A stretch of 64,000 nt of DNA from Trematomus loennbergii (GCA_012861695.1 JAAOOA010000028.1:12316470-12380469), one strand, 5' to 3'. Positions 41,671 to 55,083 are shown, counted from the first letter of the stretch. A program made the numbers and translations. Notes: generated from the sequence alone by a model not told the origin.

Positions 41671-43519
41671 CCAATGAGTTCATGAGTTTGTTATCACCTG
41701 AAACTAAGAATGGTTGCTTTTCTTTGCTTTAGAATGAGCACTTCAGGAGCCCTTCATCGTCACTAAAACAGGGAGTAATTTAAAAAATGGCAATACCATC
41801 TCCAAATGGAGGATACAAAAAAAAAGAAAAGAAAATGCCATCATTAAATCTAATCAATTTTTTTTAATCTAATCTGGGAGGATAGTCATTACTGATTTTG
41901 GTATCAATTTACATAATCTGTTACTACCCAACTTGATGCCCTCATTTTATAAGATCCATGGGGATGACATAGATTTATATTACAGGTATGATTAAAGGCT
42001 TCATGTGTGGTGGATGCCAAGTCGAAATAGTTTACTTACAAGGTGTAAAGCCCACTACAGACATGTAGACATCTACTGTTGCAACAGAGATGCAAGAGTA
42101 GAATAAAATCGACACAGATGCAAGCAGACGTCTTGCTTGTTTAAGGTGTAGCGCTGTCCATGGTGCTGATAATGCAGTCAGTAAGTCACTGATTTAGTGC
42201 CTCATACTGTTTGTGTTTGAATTCAAATATGTTATAATGACCAAACCATACATTAAGGAGCTCAATAACAATATGACTTTGATCCAGAGTAAATATCTCA
42301 ACTGTTGGATGGACTCTGATAAAAAATGTTGTACAGAAATGTTTGTTGCAGAGAGGATGAATTGGAATGACTTTAGTAATCACTTGACTTGTCCTCTTTG
42401 CCACCATAAGGAACAGTTCAATGTTTTTGAAATTTCATAACCTCTACCACATTGCCTAGCAAAACATTTTGCGCAGACATTAATGTTACTGGAGGATGAA
42501 TACTACTTGCCTTGTTAATCAGAGAAGTCTCTTTGGCTCCAACATGATCTTCACTCCCGTGGTCCTGGGTGAAATGAGTAAACATTACGGAGGCCAGAGA
42601 AATGCACAACAACATTTTGTTGATACAAGTTAGAATATTAGGTTATTTGATTTAGTTGTAATGAAATAACCTAATATTAGGGTTACATATACCCTATACC
42701 AGATACTATCATTAAACAAGATCAAATCTGTTAAAAATTAAGTAATTCAAAATGATGTGTTCACACAGTCAATTAAATTCATTTGGCTGTTTTATAGTTA
42801 AACATTGTTTCCCGAACCTCAAGTTACCTGTTACCTCACCATTTTAGACGTTTTGGAGGAAATCGAGAAGAATAACTTCTATCTTTGACCTCACACAGGT
42901 GTGTTTAGTCAAAGATAGAAGATTAAGTTTAACGACAGAACATTTTAAATTACGCTCACCATCTCCTTGACAACTGAGAAAACATTTGCAGATGATATCT
43001 GTTAAGACCATGACTTAAAGGGGCCATATAATACTCATTTTCAGGTTCATAATTGTATTAATTATAATTAATTATTATAATTGTATTTTGTGGACTGAAG
43101 AAAAAGGATCATAAATATGAGTGGAGAGACTATTAGCAGACAGGAGGAAAGAGAATGTGTGGGAGGGGAGAAGAGAAGAATAGAAGCTCCCAAATAAAAC
43201 ATGTTTTTTACAATGATAGTACAAATGTTTGAGCTCCACACTGCTGGGACAGAATGAGGCTAGTTTTTAGGAGAAGTTATTTTTTGTATTACTATTTTCT
43301 TTGAAGATTTGTGTTCAGTTTCAGAGTTGTTTTGTTTCCACCTACATCTGAGCTCGTCTTACAGTTTGGCTGATGTGCAAAGCTTTTAATTAACAACACA
43401 CACACACAGCTACAGTACATACTGACACACATGCTGAAAAAAGGAAGCTTTTACATGCTCAATTAGGCGCTGATCTACCTTGGCATTTAAAATTCAGGTC
43501 ATGTATGGAGGAGGAGCAG

Positions 43520-43576
<57 letters not shown>
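43520..43576. repeat. (TG)n microsatellite
   Basis: About 57 nt of uninterrupted TG in the intergenic region. Confidence 0.95.
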
Positions 43577-43577
<1 letters not shown>

Positions 43578-43859
43578 CACTCAGCTTCGTCCTACTGCTG
43601 CTTTCATCAGGTGTCTGCGGCAGTCTCTTGCTTCGCAGCAAATAAAAACCACAGAGCTTTAAAAAGAAAAAGCTCTGCTGTCAGTGCATTCGCCTATTAC
43701 ACTATCCTGTACACACACATTAAAAGACACAAACACACATTTTATTATGTTCATTAGCATTGCCACAGTTTAAAAAATGACAACAATACATCATACCATA
43801 CATATTGTCTACTCTGGCTTTACTCTGCTGTCAAACTAACTTGTTTGATTATGATAATT

Positions 43860-44280
43860 TTCTGGTTCATAATTGTAGTTTGTGCCTCTACCGTGACATG
43901 TTTGCAAGTTTTAATGTTAAAAAAAATGCTTTATTTTTCTCATACTGCCTGTGCTGCAACACCTTTTCAACCTCTGTCTGAAACCAGAGCAAGGTCTGCT
44001 CTGATTGGTCAACCGCTTAGAGATGTCCCGCCCCTAAGCAAATCATGTACAATGTGTTGGAGTGCTAGCCAATAGAAGCACAAGTGTTACAAAGTGATGA
44101 CACTATGTTACTGAAGTAAACAAAGGACTCCAATCAAGCATTTCCGGAGTGGTGGGGGGGGGGGGGGGGGGGAACACAGGGATTTTAACTTTAGGAGACG
44201 CGCCGCAACATTAGCTAAAATAGGTCCAATATAGGTCAAAATGCTCTCCTCACTCTCAGAGGAAAAAAAGGTTTAAATGA
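43860..44280. mobile_element. MITE-like repeat, copy 2 (inverted relative of 22,768-23,234)
   Basis: Shares in reverse complement the CCAATCAGAGCAGAC, CTTCTATTGGCTAGC and GTTTACTTC segments of the copy at 22.8-23.2 kb; interrupted by a 19-nt poly-G. A further short start of the same family may be at 43,015-43,060. Confidence 0.6.
44154..44172. repeat. 19-nt poly-G
   Basis: Run of 19 G inside a dispersed repeat copy. Confidence 0.95.
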
Positions 44281-45429
44281 ACCTTTCAAACCGAGCATAT
44301 TTTTATAAACATACGTGACAGCTTACAGAACTTCCTGGTTCAACTTAGACCTAAAATATTTGCCATGAATTCTGCTCGACTCATCTTCACTCCTCTCCTG
44401 CAACCCAGCTCGGTCTCATCCTAACTCCAGACGAGGAAACAGAATGGAACAAGTAATCTAGCTGTTTATATCCTCATCGCTGCAGGTGAGACTTGCCCCA
44501 GTTGTCCTGATAATAGCCTGTGTTTCAGTCTTATTGCCTCACTCTGCCTCTCTGACACTTAGGGGGATTTGACTAAATGATCACATAGATATGCACACTC
44601 ATTCCTTAACCTACTTAACTCTTTTGTTAACCCCGTTTCATCACCCAGGTCTTTTTCCCAGCCTCACTCTGTTTGGAAAACAAGTTGCTTACAAACATGA
44701 TGCTCCACTTCCTCTCTGTGCCGACAAATGACGTCTCAGCAGGCTGATGTTCAAGACAATATGAACAGAGTGAACACCTTGCGTATAGCCTACATTTAAG
44801 CTATTTCCCTGTCTGCTATCAGCCTCCTCTGCATCCCTTTTCTAATGGAAAACACGGACCGTAGCTATTTAAAATGACTGCAAATACAAGAGGAGTGTAG
44901 CCCAGGAGTGAAAAGCAAATCAGATCAAATTATAATGATAAAGGCTAAAACAGATTGCTTCCAGCAGACCTATCAGCATGGGGATTAACTGTGAGATAAA
45001 TTGGATACAAAAAGCACTTTTTCACAGTTTTAGCACTGCAATTTCTATAAAGATGTTTCGCAATAAACAGAGAATCTTTCAAACTGGTGATTCCGAGTTC
45101 ACAAAAGCTTATTAAGTCTAAAAAACTTAAATGAACTTCCTGTCTCCCGTTCTATCTCTCTTTCACACACACACACACACACACACCCGCCTTTAACACC
45201 TCTAATGAAAATCCCCATCTGTTTGTTTATCCTAATTACACCGCATTTGGCTTGTCAGAACATTAACACAGCGTGAATCCAACATGTTTTTTAAAGCACG
45301 CAACTCCACCGGAAATATTTCTCATCTTGAAGGCACAACTGTTAAAGTGCCAATTAGAGCTATAAGATCCCGTGCCGACTCTAACTACACAGTCAGGTTG
45401 ATGTAACAGGAAATATGGGAGTCTCCTGA

Positions 45430-45560
45430 AAGGAATAGTCAAACATTTTGGGAAATAACGCTAATTTGCTAACTGTCCTTCCAAGGAGAACGGCAACATC
45501 TGTTTGTGCTCATAGGAATTATAATGGGGGCAAAGGGGGAACTCAGGTGTTATAGAGCGT
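45430..45560. repeat. Common fish dispersed repeat fragment
   Basis: AAAGGAATAGTCAAACATTT followed by TGGGAAATAACGCTAATTTGC is typical of an abundant interspersed repeat also echoed near 46,440-46,800. Confidence 0.45.
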
Positions 45561-45825
45561 GGATGGGTTAACAAAGCATTGCACTTTAACATGAGAGACT
45601 ATACACAGTTTGTTTCCTGTTATTGTTTTATTATTTTTCTAAAAGGTCATTACTCCTAAATAAGAAAATATACACAACTCTGACCTTGTTTTAGAGATAT
45701 GGGTCGTAAAGTAAATTCTCGATTTTAATGATCAAAACTATGGCACTTAGCTTGAGGTAAGAGGCAAAACAAAAGATATTTAAAAAACTGAACAGCAATG
45801 TCTCTTTCCATAAATGAGGTTAAAT

Positions 45826-46318
45826 TGTTAACATAGGTTCAGGAGCATGGCCACGCCTAAAACTCCGCCTCGAACCACGGCCACCCCTATTCATATCCGG
45901 CAAAACTTCCGGCCACTGCTTGTCTCAATCCTTTCAACCCACCCTCCCTCTCCCTTCTACCCATACAGTTCCCCTTCCGACTCACACCGAGCGATACATC
46001 CATCCATCCCTTCTTCCCTCCCTCCCCTCAACATCCCTACATCCCTCATCCCTACATCCCTCCATCCCTTCATCCCAACATCCTCTGCCCGTCACCATTT
46101 ATATTTAAACTGTGCATATTTATATACTGTGTATACTAACATTTTAATTCCAGGTATCGTCTGGGGGCCCGTAATCAGCCCACGCAGATCATGCCGGAGA
46201 CGGAACCCCCACTCTGAGTGTCCCACTGCACGGACCACAGCTCGTCCTCCCAGAACATCCCTTCACCCCCCTCATACCATTCCCATGTTACTTCAATAAA
46301 CGTACAAACATCACACTG
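45826..46318 (+). mobile_element. Possible retroposon or solo LTR-like repeat
   Basis: C-rich, ends in AATAAA (about 46,295) shortly before CATCACACTG, and has low-complexity CATCCCT/CATCCATC repeats. The polyadenylation signal near one end and the compositional break suggest an inserted element; no target duplication was found. Confidence 0.3.
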
Positions 46319-48693
46319 TTTTGGCGTGTTCCTGCTAGTGAAATAATGATTGACAATGCTCAGACAAAGATGTCATACAACAAAAGGGCCTCACTAAGAA
46401 TGTATCTTGTTGTTTAATTTGGAGGACTTGTTGGTCAAATGAGAAGCCTGATAACAGTTTCATGTTTGTCCAGAAGTTCCTGTGGGGATCAAATTAGCCT
46501 AGCTTAGCACGAAGTACGAGTGGAAACAGCTAGCCTGGCTCTGTTCAAAGTCTTAAGAAATATGCCAACCAGCCAATCTATCGCTAACTTATTACCATGA
46601 TGCATCTCATTTGCATGTATCTGTAGATACTTCAGAAGGGTAAAGGGGAAATTCCCCATGTTACATGGAGTGTTGCAGATTTACATATCATTTTTGAGCT
46701 TCAGAGGTGCTGGTTGGTTGGTTTGGTTTGGTTTGGACATCTATTCCAGTCGTTGTGCTAAGCTAACCTGCTGCCGTCTAGCTTAGGAAAAGGAACAGGT
46801 AACATCACAGCAACAAGTTTTGGAGCAATACAATTCCCCACAAACTTCAACAGCTGAGGATGAGCATTTAGAGCAAAATAAATGATGTTCCCTAAATCCT
46901 CTTTCCCTCTTACTCACTCACACACCATTAGCTCTCAAAGTTGCCCTTCATGCCTCATTGTTATTCGGAGGAACCTGGTCGTCCTTCATTTGTCCACTAG
47001 ACTCTTAACATCTTACTCTTCGGTCTCTGTTGTGTTGTTGCTGTCTGCCTGGCCGGGTGAGGGGGACGCGTTGAGTGAGGATTACGCAGAAAGGCCAGTA
47101 AATCGTTCAGCAGCAGAAATATTCATGCTCCACACTGCTGCAAATCACCGTCACATCGTCCTTGACTCAACAACACTCAGATACCTTAAAGCAAAAGAAT
47201 AGCAGAGGCACATTTATGTTTTCCCCAGAATTATATTGATTTTTTTTTTTAAAGTTTAAGGTTGTATAACTTTGCACACACATCCACACACACACCTGGT
47301 CAGCCTCCTCATAATCCCATTGATCACTGTTCTCTAACCTACCGGGTATAAAAGGTCAGTCTAATTGAAACCTCAGCAGCCTTTGGAGAGTTGAACTTTG
47401 ACATTCACCAAGTCCTGATTTTAGGTTGCCTTCTTTTGCCCTCTGTCTACTCCCTGTGCAGCACTGTGCCGCTAATGGTCTCATCACTGCAATGCAACCA
47501 CTGTTTCTCACAGCCGCAGCTCCCTTTTCTTGCTCTCTGCTGTCACTTCTGTGCTAATAAATGTTAGGAGCAACTTTCTAGAAGGACACAAGTTGCTGCT
47601 GCTTCTCCTCGGTGCTCCAGTAAATTACACCTTCAGGGTCAGTTTGACCAAGCAGGCAGAAAGTGATGACATCGCATCCTAACTTTTGTAAAACCTCTGA
47701 CACAGAAGACGCCTAACTGTCTGACTAAATGTGAGAATTTAAACTGAGAAATGCTGTTGAGTTTTTGAAAGCCTTTGTTGTTGCTCTGTGTTTTAAATAA
47801 AATATCTTCTGTCCTCCCTCTATTGACAAAAAGCAGAAGGGTTTTAATGTATGTCATCTTTCTCATAAAGGAACCAGAACAGGGGAGAAAACTCCAGATG
47901 GTGCTGTAGCAGCTCAGATGGTGATGTTTTAGGGCCATCTAGTGGAGTAAAGCGGTGTCACATGATAAGTGATGGTCCAAGCAAACCTTTCTTTATGCAT
48001 GCACTTGCCAAAACAATAGTACAATAGTGCTTACATTTTTTTAGGAGAAATTCACAGAAAACAAATACCTTTCCTCTACAGATGAATGGTCAAGTGCCAG
48101 TGGATCACATTCATGTCTATCACAAACATATATGTTTCATATACGCTGCTACCTGTACTTTAAATAACTGTGCCCTATCCTGCTATTTAAATAACTACTT
48201 TTGCCTCGACTAGATTAGTAATGTGTATTGAAGTTATATGCATCTTATTAGTTTGTGTTATTTTGCATCTTACTTACAGTTATAATCAAATCTTAATTAC
48301 CAGTGATGACGTGAGACACATTATTCAGGTTACTTACAACATTAATGCAAATAAGAATAATTCCAGGTTTAAAAACACAGAAAACAAGAACAATGATTAT
48401 AAGCTATTATTCAGAACCTGTTCTGAATAATACCTGTTTCTCTTAAATCTTCATCTGCCACTTTTAATGAAGATGTAGTATCAATAAGTAAAACACATTT
48501 AAACATGTGAACATCAACATTACACTGGGGCCCAAACACTCAGAAACACACTCATTGTGCAACTAAAACCAAAATGTAAACAAAACGCTCGTTGCAGGCC
48601 TGAGGTGTTGCTTGGCAGCAGGCCTAAAACTTTAAGGCCGTTTCACTTGTTGAAGCAGAAAAATAAAGCACTTGCAAGTGTATCAGTACTTAC

Positions 48694-49056
48694 CACTCCC
48701 TGGAGTAGGGGTAGAAGAGTGGAAGCGGGGCATTGGATATCCAGCTGAGAAGAAACAGCAGCAACAGCAGGTATAGGACCCTCATCTCCATGGTGGTCAG
48801 TAGAGCTTTCCCGATCTTCCTCTCTTGCACACATCCTGCTGAATCCGAATATTCGGCAAAGCAAAAGTGAATGCTTCCTCTTGAAGTTTTAACAGCTTGG
48901 GTCGACCTATTGATTCCAATGAAAACATCATACATCCGGTTAATGCTAAGGGATAAGGGTTAATGCAACACAACACGTTTTTTAACACTGTAAACATTTG
49001 GTCACAGTATCGAGAACAATGCACAAGCATCGTATTCACCTCTTGTATTTTATATA
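48694..49056 (-). CDS. Isolated first coding exon with signal peptide, unidentified gene
   Basis: On the minus strand TATATAAAA (49,056-49,048) is followed by about 230 nt of leader and an ideal start context CCACCATGG (ATG at 48,791-48,789). The 98 coding nt give MEMRVL, a leucine-rich secretion signal (YLLLLLFLLSW) and ISNAPLPLFYPYSRE, then TG before donor GTAAGT. A mature N-terminus with PLFYPYS resembles the start of NIDO domains in tectorin/nidogen-like proteins, but this rests on a few residues. An in-frame upstream ATG (48,935) would only add an unlikely leader. No matching second exon was found in 38-48.7 kb, so the gene may be broken, have a long intron, or have small exons I missed. 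Confidence 0.45.
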
Positions 49057-50211
49057 GGTCTAACCATATTTAATCGTTAATCACTTAGTTGTGGAAATGT
49101 TTGCTGCTGAGTTTGTACTAACTCAGGTGGTCGCTGGTTCAGCCGGCGTCTCTCTCCACAGCGCGTCACCAGCAGCTTGTGACTAAGCCCCGCCTCTTTA
49201 CCTGACCCTTTAATTGGGTTGGCTGTTGATTTTAGGATGTTCCTATTAGAGTACAAAAAAACAAAGATTGACATGTTATGATCTCCAGTCTTTGACTTTT
49301 TTAACTGTGAAGATTTACTTCACATTTTTATCATCTAACCTTTTATACAGTTTAACCTTATATGGATTTGACCATCACAATATGTTTTAACCATATTTAT
49401 ATATTTATTATTATGTTTCTCTTCATCTGTGTAAATTAATAGATAGGGCTACACACACCTGCAGTTTATACTGTTATAGATTTAACTGAACGAATAAACA
49501 CAAGTTCTACATTGTCTTCACCCCAATACAACAATAATATGTATTTGCAAAATGAATAATATCTTATAATACTCAGGGGGCATTTGATTATATTATGAGT
49601 ACTTTTACTTTAAGAACATGTTGATACTTCCTACTAATATGACAGGCCCTATATTTGCATATAAGTATTTTTACAGTGTGTGGTACTCTTTCAAATAATC
49701 TGAAAACGTCCTACTCCACTGTTTGGTGGTCAATGGTAAAGATGGTAACTACTAAACAGTATTTAAAGTGGTTTCATTTAATACTTTTTTGGTCAGCTAA
49801 GCATTACAAATGTTGGATGTATGTTAGATATTAGTAAAATTAGTAAATATAATATATAGGCTTAATATCAAATTGCTCAAACCAAAGTCCACAACCAAAT
49901 ATTACAATAGCTTTACATTTCATTAGTTTGAAGTAAGAATATCCAAAAGTCATGAAAGTCATGAATTCCAGTTAAAGCCAACAGTCATTCTCTCTGCTGT
50001 TTATGTGTTGTCCTACAGGGGTCACCCACTGCCTCTGTGGCTGCCCCGAGGGTCTCTCCCCCTCAGATGGAGCTGCAGTCCACCTCCCATTCATCAATCT
50101 TCTTTTATTCACAGTGACAAAAGAGACATCAAATAAGGAGGTGTGGGAAAACACAACAATGCATTTCAGAACACAGACACTTAGCTAATATATGCAAAGT
50201 GGGAATAAAGC

Positions 50212-50212
<1 letters not shown>

Positions 50213-50269
<57 letters not shown>

Positions 50270-50322
50270 TGTTGTGTGTGTGTGTGTGGTGTGTGTTGTG
50301 TGTGTGTGTGTGTGTGTGTGTG
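50213..50322. repeat. (TG)n microsatellite
   Basis: About 110 nt with several single-base interruptions (GGTG, GTTG). Confidence 0.95.
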
Positions 50323-52335
50323 AGAATTATTTAAGCAACCATTTATAATTCACTTGCATATTTGCCTCTGTGTAAATATAATGCAAATTCTAAATCATAC
50401 ATATCATTATAAATACATTTCACACAGTTAACTGCAATTTAAAAATCAGAACAATTTTTAGTTCTTAAAAAGTCCACACACATTCATTGTTTCAGTATTC
50501 TTGCATCCAAATAAAAAACGTTTTTTATCCTGCTACTCTTGTCAGTCTCTCAGAGTTTGTACCCACAGTCCACAAAACGGACCTAAAGTGATCTGTCTCT
50601 CTCCTGGCTGCCTGCTCGCTGTTTCCCACCCAAATCAAAAGGGGAGAGTCGTGGGGGGTCATGTCTGGCCACCCTCAGGAGAATAACGGGTCTCTGTCTG
50701 CCCCCAAACCACCAACGGTTCTCAACTGTCCCTATGGCAACAGCCAAGGACCCTGGAAGACCCCCAGACTGGGGCGTCCAAGCAGATGCCCATAATTAAC
50801 GTTACTATACGGAGGTGTCAGTCCTGCCAGTCTGCCTTACATGGAGGCAGACCCTCTCCCAGACCTGTCAGGGGCCCATAGGGCTGGGTGAAAAATGACT
50901 GCCCTGCGGTGTGTGTCTCTGAGTGTGTGTGCGTGTGGGGTGGGGGTGTAAAATGACTGCCCACCAGTGTCTGCCCAGCCCTGGTTAAGACTGACAATCA
51001 TGCAATGGCAACATATAAAAAGGATTTTATACTCCGGTAGTAGACCCATCTGAAAAAAGTGTAATTAATGTAAAAGTCAAACTGGAAGTAAAACAAAATA
51101 CTTGAATTAATGAAGATCATATGAAATCATTCGTAAATGTTTTTATAATTTGCAGTCACCCGGCCTGCTTGGTGCCTTAAATCAGGGTTGTTGGCGACAT
51201 GCTGCTGACACGGACTGACCGGGTGTCTGGGTTACACGGTTGGCTGAGGATGAGATTATGTCGCCGTCGTCTCACACATCTAACCCCAAGATGTGCAGGG
51301 ATGATATCAGAAATCTCCATAAGTACTGCAACAGCCAGATCCAATGATAACACATCAAACATTTGGACGTCAATCTTTAAACTTGCAATTGGTCCAGATT
51401 TAATATTGCACCAAAAACAAGAACTTAATAAAAAAGTATGGTCTTTTTAAAAGCAGTAAATTGACTATTAATGAATCATTAACAATATCACTTGGTTACA
51501 ATCCTGTCAAATATGTGTTCATGTTATGTATTTGAATACTTTTCCCTGCACTTTTTGGGATGGTGCAGAAAGCTCTGAAAGACATCTGAAAGTGAGCATA
51601 GAGTCAAGATTATTTTGATCAGCTTTTATGATACTATATTTACAAACATTTTAAATCCTGAAATCAGCTGCATTCCTTTTTGTATGACACAGTAAAATGT
51701 GTTGGTTGGATTGCAGCTGTGTTTTACAATGCATTTATGAATGGTTTAAATGTATGAATGCTTCATGGGAGGACCTAGTTATTAACAAAGACATAACTTA
51801 AAGGTTGAGAATGTCCTCATTTTAATGTGCATTATATTCACCATTCCCCTGCATCCCTTTATCTGCACTTTACTAAATAACATTGAGAAAAATGTGTTAT
51901 CTTTTGTTATGTTCTTTGCTGGCTAATACATTGCATTTTGAGTATATGTATATATCAAGGACAGTGCTGTACTGTGGATTTCACTGCACAATATTAAGAT
52001 TGTGACAAAATAAACTTGAATTTGTAGTAAATTATTTATGAAGTTAGCATATACTGCTTACAAATGCTAAATAGGGGGGGTAAATATAGCCTTATATAGT
52101 ACCATAGTAACCATAATAGTGAATATAGCTGCCGTATGAGCTTTGATCAGATTCAATGATCCACTGAGACATCATCGTGCCTCGACAGGTCAACTGATCA
52201 GAGCTGATCGGGTTAAAGACATCCGTATGCTGTCCGGTTGCTGACACCCAAGGTCACCAAAGGTCACCAAATGCACTGTCCGCAGGTCCTGGACTTCATC
52301 ATCGGCCCAGTGGTCACCGGCACACTCCGCGGGCT

Positions 52336-52336
<1 letters not shown>

Positions 52337-52406
<70 letters not shown>
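52337..52406. repeat. 70-nt uninterrupted poly-G
   Basis: Seventy consecutive G on the plus strand, flanked by CGCGGGCTC and TCAGGGTTC. Could be a real homopolymer with quadruplex potential or a consensus error. Confidence 0.95.
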
Positions 52407-52407
<1 letters not shown>

Positions 52408-54567
52408 CAGGGTTCAGCTCACCTCTGACCTGGCCAGCCCTCTTTGTGGTCATTACACAATAAGATGTTTCCCTCCACACTGATCAATCTGTTTCTCTCT
52501 ACAGGACCGCTGAGTAAAATAAATGCTTTATGAGGATGTTTAGCTTTTAAAGCCCAACTGAAGAGGTCTGTAAAATGGAGGCCAGTGAAAAGGTATATGG
52601 GCTTGTTAATGTGGAAACAAAGACAAATAAAGCTACATGCTGCTTTAGAGGTTCAGTCATTTGTTTTATTTGGTTTCTGTTATTAGCTTGTGATGACCAC
52701 TGTTGTACTGGCTCCAATTGCAGATGTGAATGATAAAAACTGTATTGTTATGAAGGAAGATTACAACTTATGCATCACAAAGTATGGTACATTTTAAAGT
52801 ACTATCATTAAAATGTAATTATGAGAGCTTAGGTTAAAAGTGGTGTGACTTCCTGATATGTGAAACTCTTCACTTCATGATCACAGACAGAACTGAAATG
52901 TCCTAATATTGAGTGAGGGGTTTATTCCCTCAGGGGTCGTGGGATCAGCGAGCCAGACACCGTTTTATGGGACCTCAAATGCAGGAACATGGGGAGGTGG
53001 AACAGGGCTGTCTGGGACTGAGCCGGCCAATTATACTCTGGCTAGACACATCGCACTTTAACATGTCATACATGTGGGAATCTTCTGCCTCTCACATGAA
53101 TATCACACAGAGCTTATACAGACTCCTGGCTCTGGAGTAACACAATATTTGTTTAAACTCTTCACATAATTTGTATATGATGGTGCAAAATATGTCTAAA
53201 TAACAAATGTGCAAATTGACAGAAATACAAATCTTGGCAAGCTAAAATAAAATATGTTTTTGTGGATGCAGAACAATAAGGCATGTAAACGTCCTGCACT
53301 GGAATAGGATTTACTTTTTTATGGTTTTTAAAGGGACAAGTCAAGTCTTTCTGGAAATAAATGAAGTTTTTTTTATTTCTTATAACGTGTGTGTTTGATT
53401 TTATTTGAAGTCATTATAGAATATATATTTATTGATGTAATGTGCAATTGATTTGTGGTAACTTCGTAAATGTGTGTAAGCTATCATCTGTATTTCTGTG
53501 TTTTATAAGCTTGACTGTCAAGTATACCATATCATCACTGACCTGTAGGGCTGTCTTTGGCTTTTGAAATCATGGGCCACTATGGATACAAGTTTGTTTT
53601 TTAACTCAATTGTGTGAGCCTTAAATGTTCAAAGAATATGTATGTGTCAAATCTTATCTGATATAGGCAAAATATAGTTTTTATGTATCACATGATTAGA
53701 AACTATCAGAAATAAGTGGTTTTAGAAAAAAGTTCAAGATAAGTGTTTTCAATTACCCTTGACTGTCTAGTTACTGATATGCTGTCCTACTTTACAAATG
53801 TCAATCTTATTATGAAATACTAATTTAATACCAAAAAGATGTCATTGTTATTCCTTAGCTCAACAATTGATCGGGTGTCGATACAGTCGTTTACAAAGAG
53901 TTTTGAACTTCACTGTTTTCAAAGTGAAAATCATCCATGAAACTAAAAGAGATAAACTTAAATGAGAGGCAGAAATCCAATAAAACATGTAAACATAATA
54001 TAAACCTGTCAAATAAGCTCATTTGAAATATCCAAGTTCTGTAACTACATAGTTCTGTGGTTTTGTTTTTATGATCATTTTGAATTTCTTTGATTGAGGG
54101 TGAAATACAACACCCATAACTTATAACAAACACATTGCAATGCATGAAGTATTTTTTAGAAAGATATCATTATCTGTTCGAACTTCTTATACATTACTGC
54201 AGTTATTAGCTAAGAGCTCACCCTTCTCCTCCAGTCCCCAAGAAGAATTTGTTTCAAACAAAACAAAAGTTTTGCTAATAAATAGTGTGTTTCTTTTCAA
54301 AATTGAAAAAATTACTTAAAACGTCTGATTATAAATATTATGATGTGAAGAAAGTTTAGCTGAATGTTATTGCTGTAAATAATTAACAAGCTCAGTGTGG
54401 TTGACTGCAATGAGTCACCACCAAAACAGAGCAAAAACTATTATTAGTAGTATGTGAGCATATCAGGGCTGCTAGTATCTCTTTTTGATTTGGCCCTTTT
54501 ATCATCTGTTAGTCCACCCAAAAAAGGTTAGGAAATAGTGATAAATGTAATATATTTTGAATAAATA

Positions 54568-54625
54568 TCTATCTACTATCTATCTATCTATCTATCTATA
54601 TATGTATATCTATATCTATCTATCT
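54568..54625. repeat. (ATCT)n tetranucleotide repeat
   Basis: Imperfect ATCT/TATC repeat units. Confidence 0.9.
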
Positions 54626-54660
54626 GCTGCTGCTACTGCATTTGAATACAAGGTGAAGAA

Positions 54661-54780
54661 CTCAAATTCAAATTCAAAGGAGCTTTATTGACCATTTCAG
54701 AAAAACACAGTATTGCCAAAGCATGTTGTACAAGGTGCAACAACAAAAACCAAATAAATGAATTGTAAAAGTAAGATCAC
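54661..54780. repeat. LINE-like 3' tail fragment
   Basis: CAAATTCAAAGGAGCTTTAT then TGACC...CAGTATTGCCAAAGCAT is a widespread truncated retroposon tail in teleosts. Confidence 0.55.
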
Positions 54781-54975
54781 TTAACATACATGTTAGAGAA
54801 CTCTCCCACTGGGAGTGCGCGCCTTTTTGGAATTAGCCACGCGGCACGCCTCGCATAGTAATGGTGGCTCGCGCATTGAGCTTGAACTTGACCGTAGGAA
54901 TGCGGCTCGTGGGAAAGCAGGCTGAGGGTGCCCTCCTCTATTCATGGCACACAGGTCGGTGTCAGCTCAGATTAG

Positions 54976-55083
54976 CATAAAACCCAGCCTGCTTCATATT
55001 AAGGCACGAGGGCTCAGGCTCGCTCTCTCTCTTTCGCATGAGCCCGAGGAGGAACTAACAGGTCCCTGCACGAGCCTGCTGTG
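54976..55083 (+). promoter_or_regulatory. TATA-type promoter and non-coding first exon (plus strand)
   Basis: CATAAAA at 54,976-54,982 is followed about 30 bp on by a likely start near 55,005-55,010 and an exon of roughly 75 nt that ends at a good donor, CTGTG/GTAAGAA (55,083/55,084). The exon contains a six-codon upstream frame (ATG at 55,038, MSPRRN, stop ending 55,058). The preceding 170 bp are locally GC-rich. No downstream coding exon was found up to 64 kb, so this could be a far-upstream start of the mir-9 host lncRNA or of a gene beyond the window. Confidence 0.4.

Larger units (their letters stand above)
37950..48690. other. Gene-poor interval upstream of ncan
   Basis: Repeats as listed and AT-rich unique sequence. 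Short open frames on both strands are at chance level. It could contain introns of the gene whose first exon is at 48.7 kb. Confidence 0.45.
49060..54560. other. Gene-poor interval
   Basis: AT-rich; holds a (TG)n tract and the 70-nt poly-G. No supported gene. Confidence 0.5.

Noticed and set aside
42213..42440. 75-codon plus-strand frame with CC and CPLCHH cysteine/histidine motifs
   Set aside because: Spacing fits no zinc-finger family I know, AT-rich and isolated; chance frame most likely.
42500..42615. Minus-strand frame starting MLLCISLASVMFTHF, looking like a signal peptide
   Set aside because: Only a GC-type donor follows, no promoter and no partner exon; insufficient.
45920..46299. 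Pro/Ser-rich open frames in the C-rich element
   Set aside because: Low-complexity CATCCCT repeats within a probable transposable element.
52190..53140. Possible plus-strand exons around the poly-G (VLDFIIGPVVTG...) and at 52,936-53,060 (GVVGSASQTPFYGTS...), each after an AG acceptor-like site
   Set aside because: No frame-consistent joining, no known domain and the poly-G intervenes; could be remnants but unsupported.
54999..55010. TTAAGGCACGAG resembling the start of miR-124
   Set aside because: Only nine bases match, the rest of the mature sequence and the opposite arm are absent.
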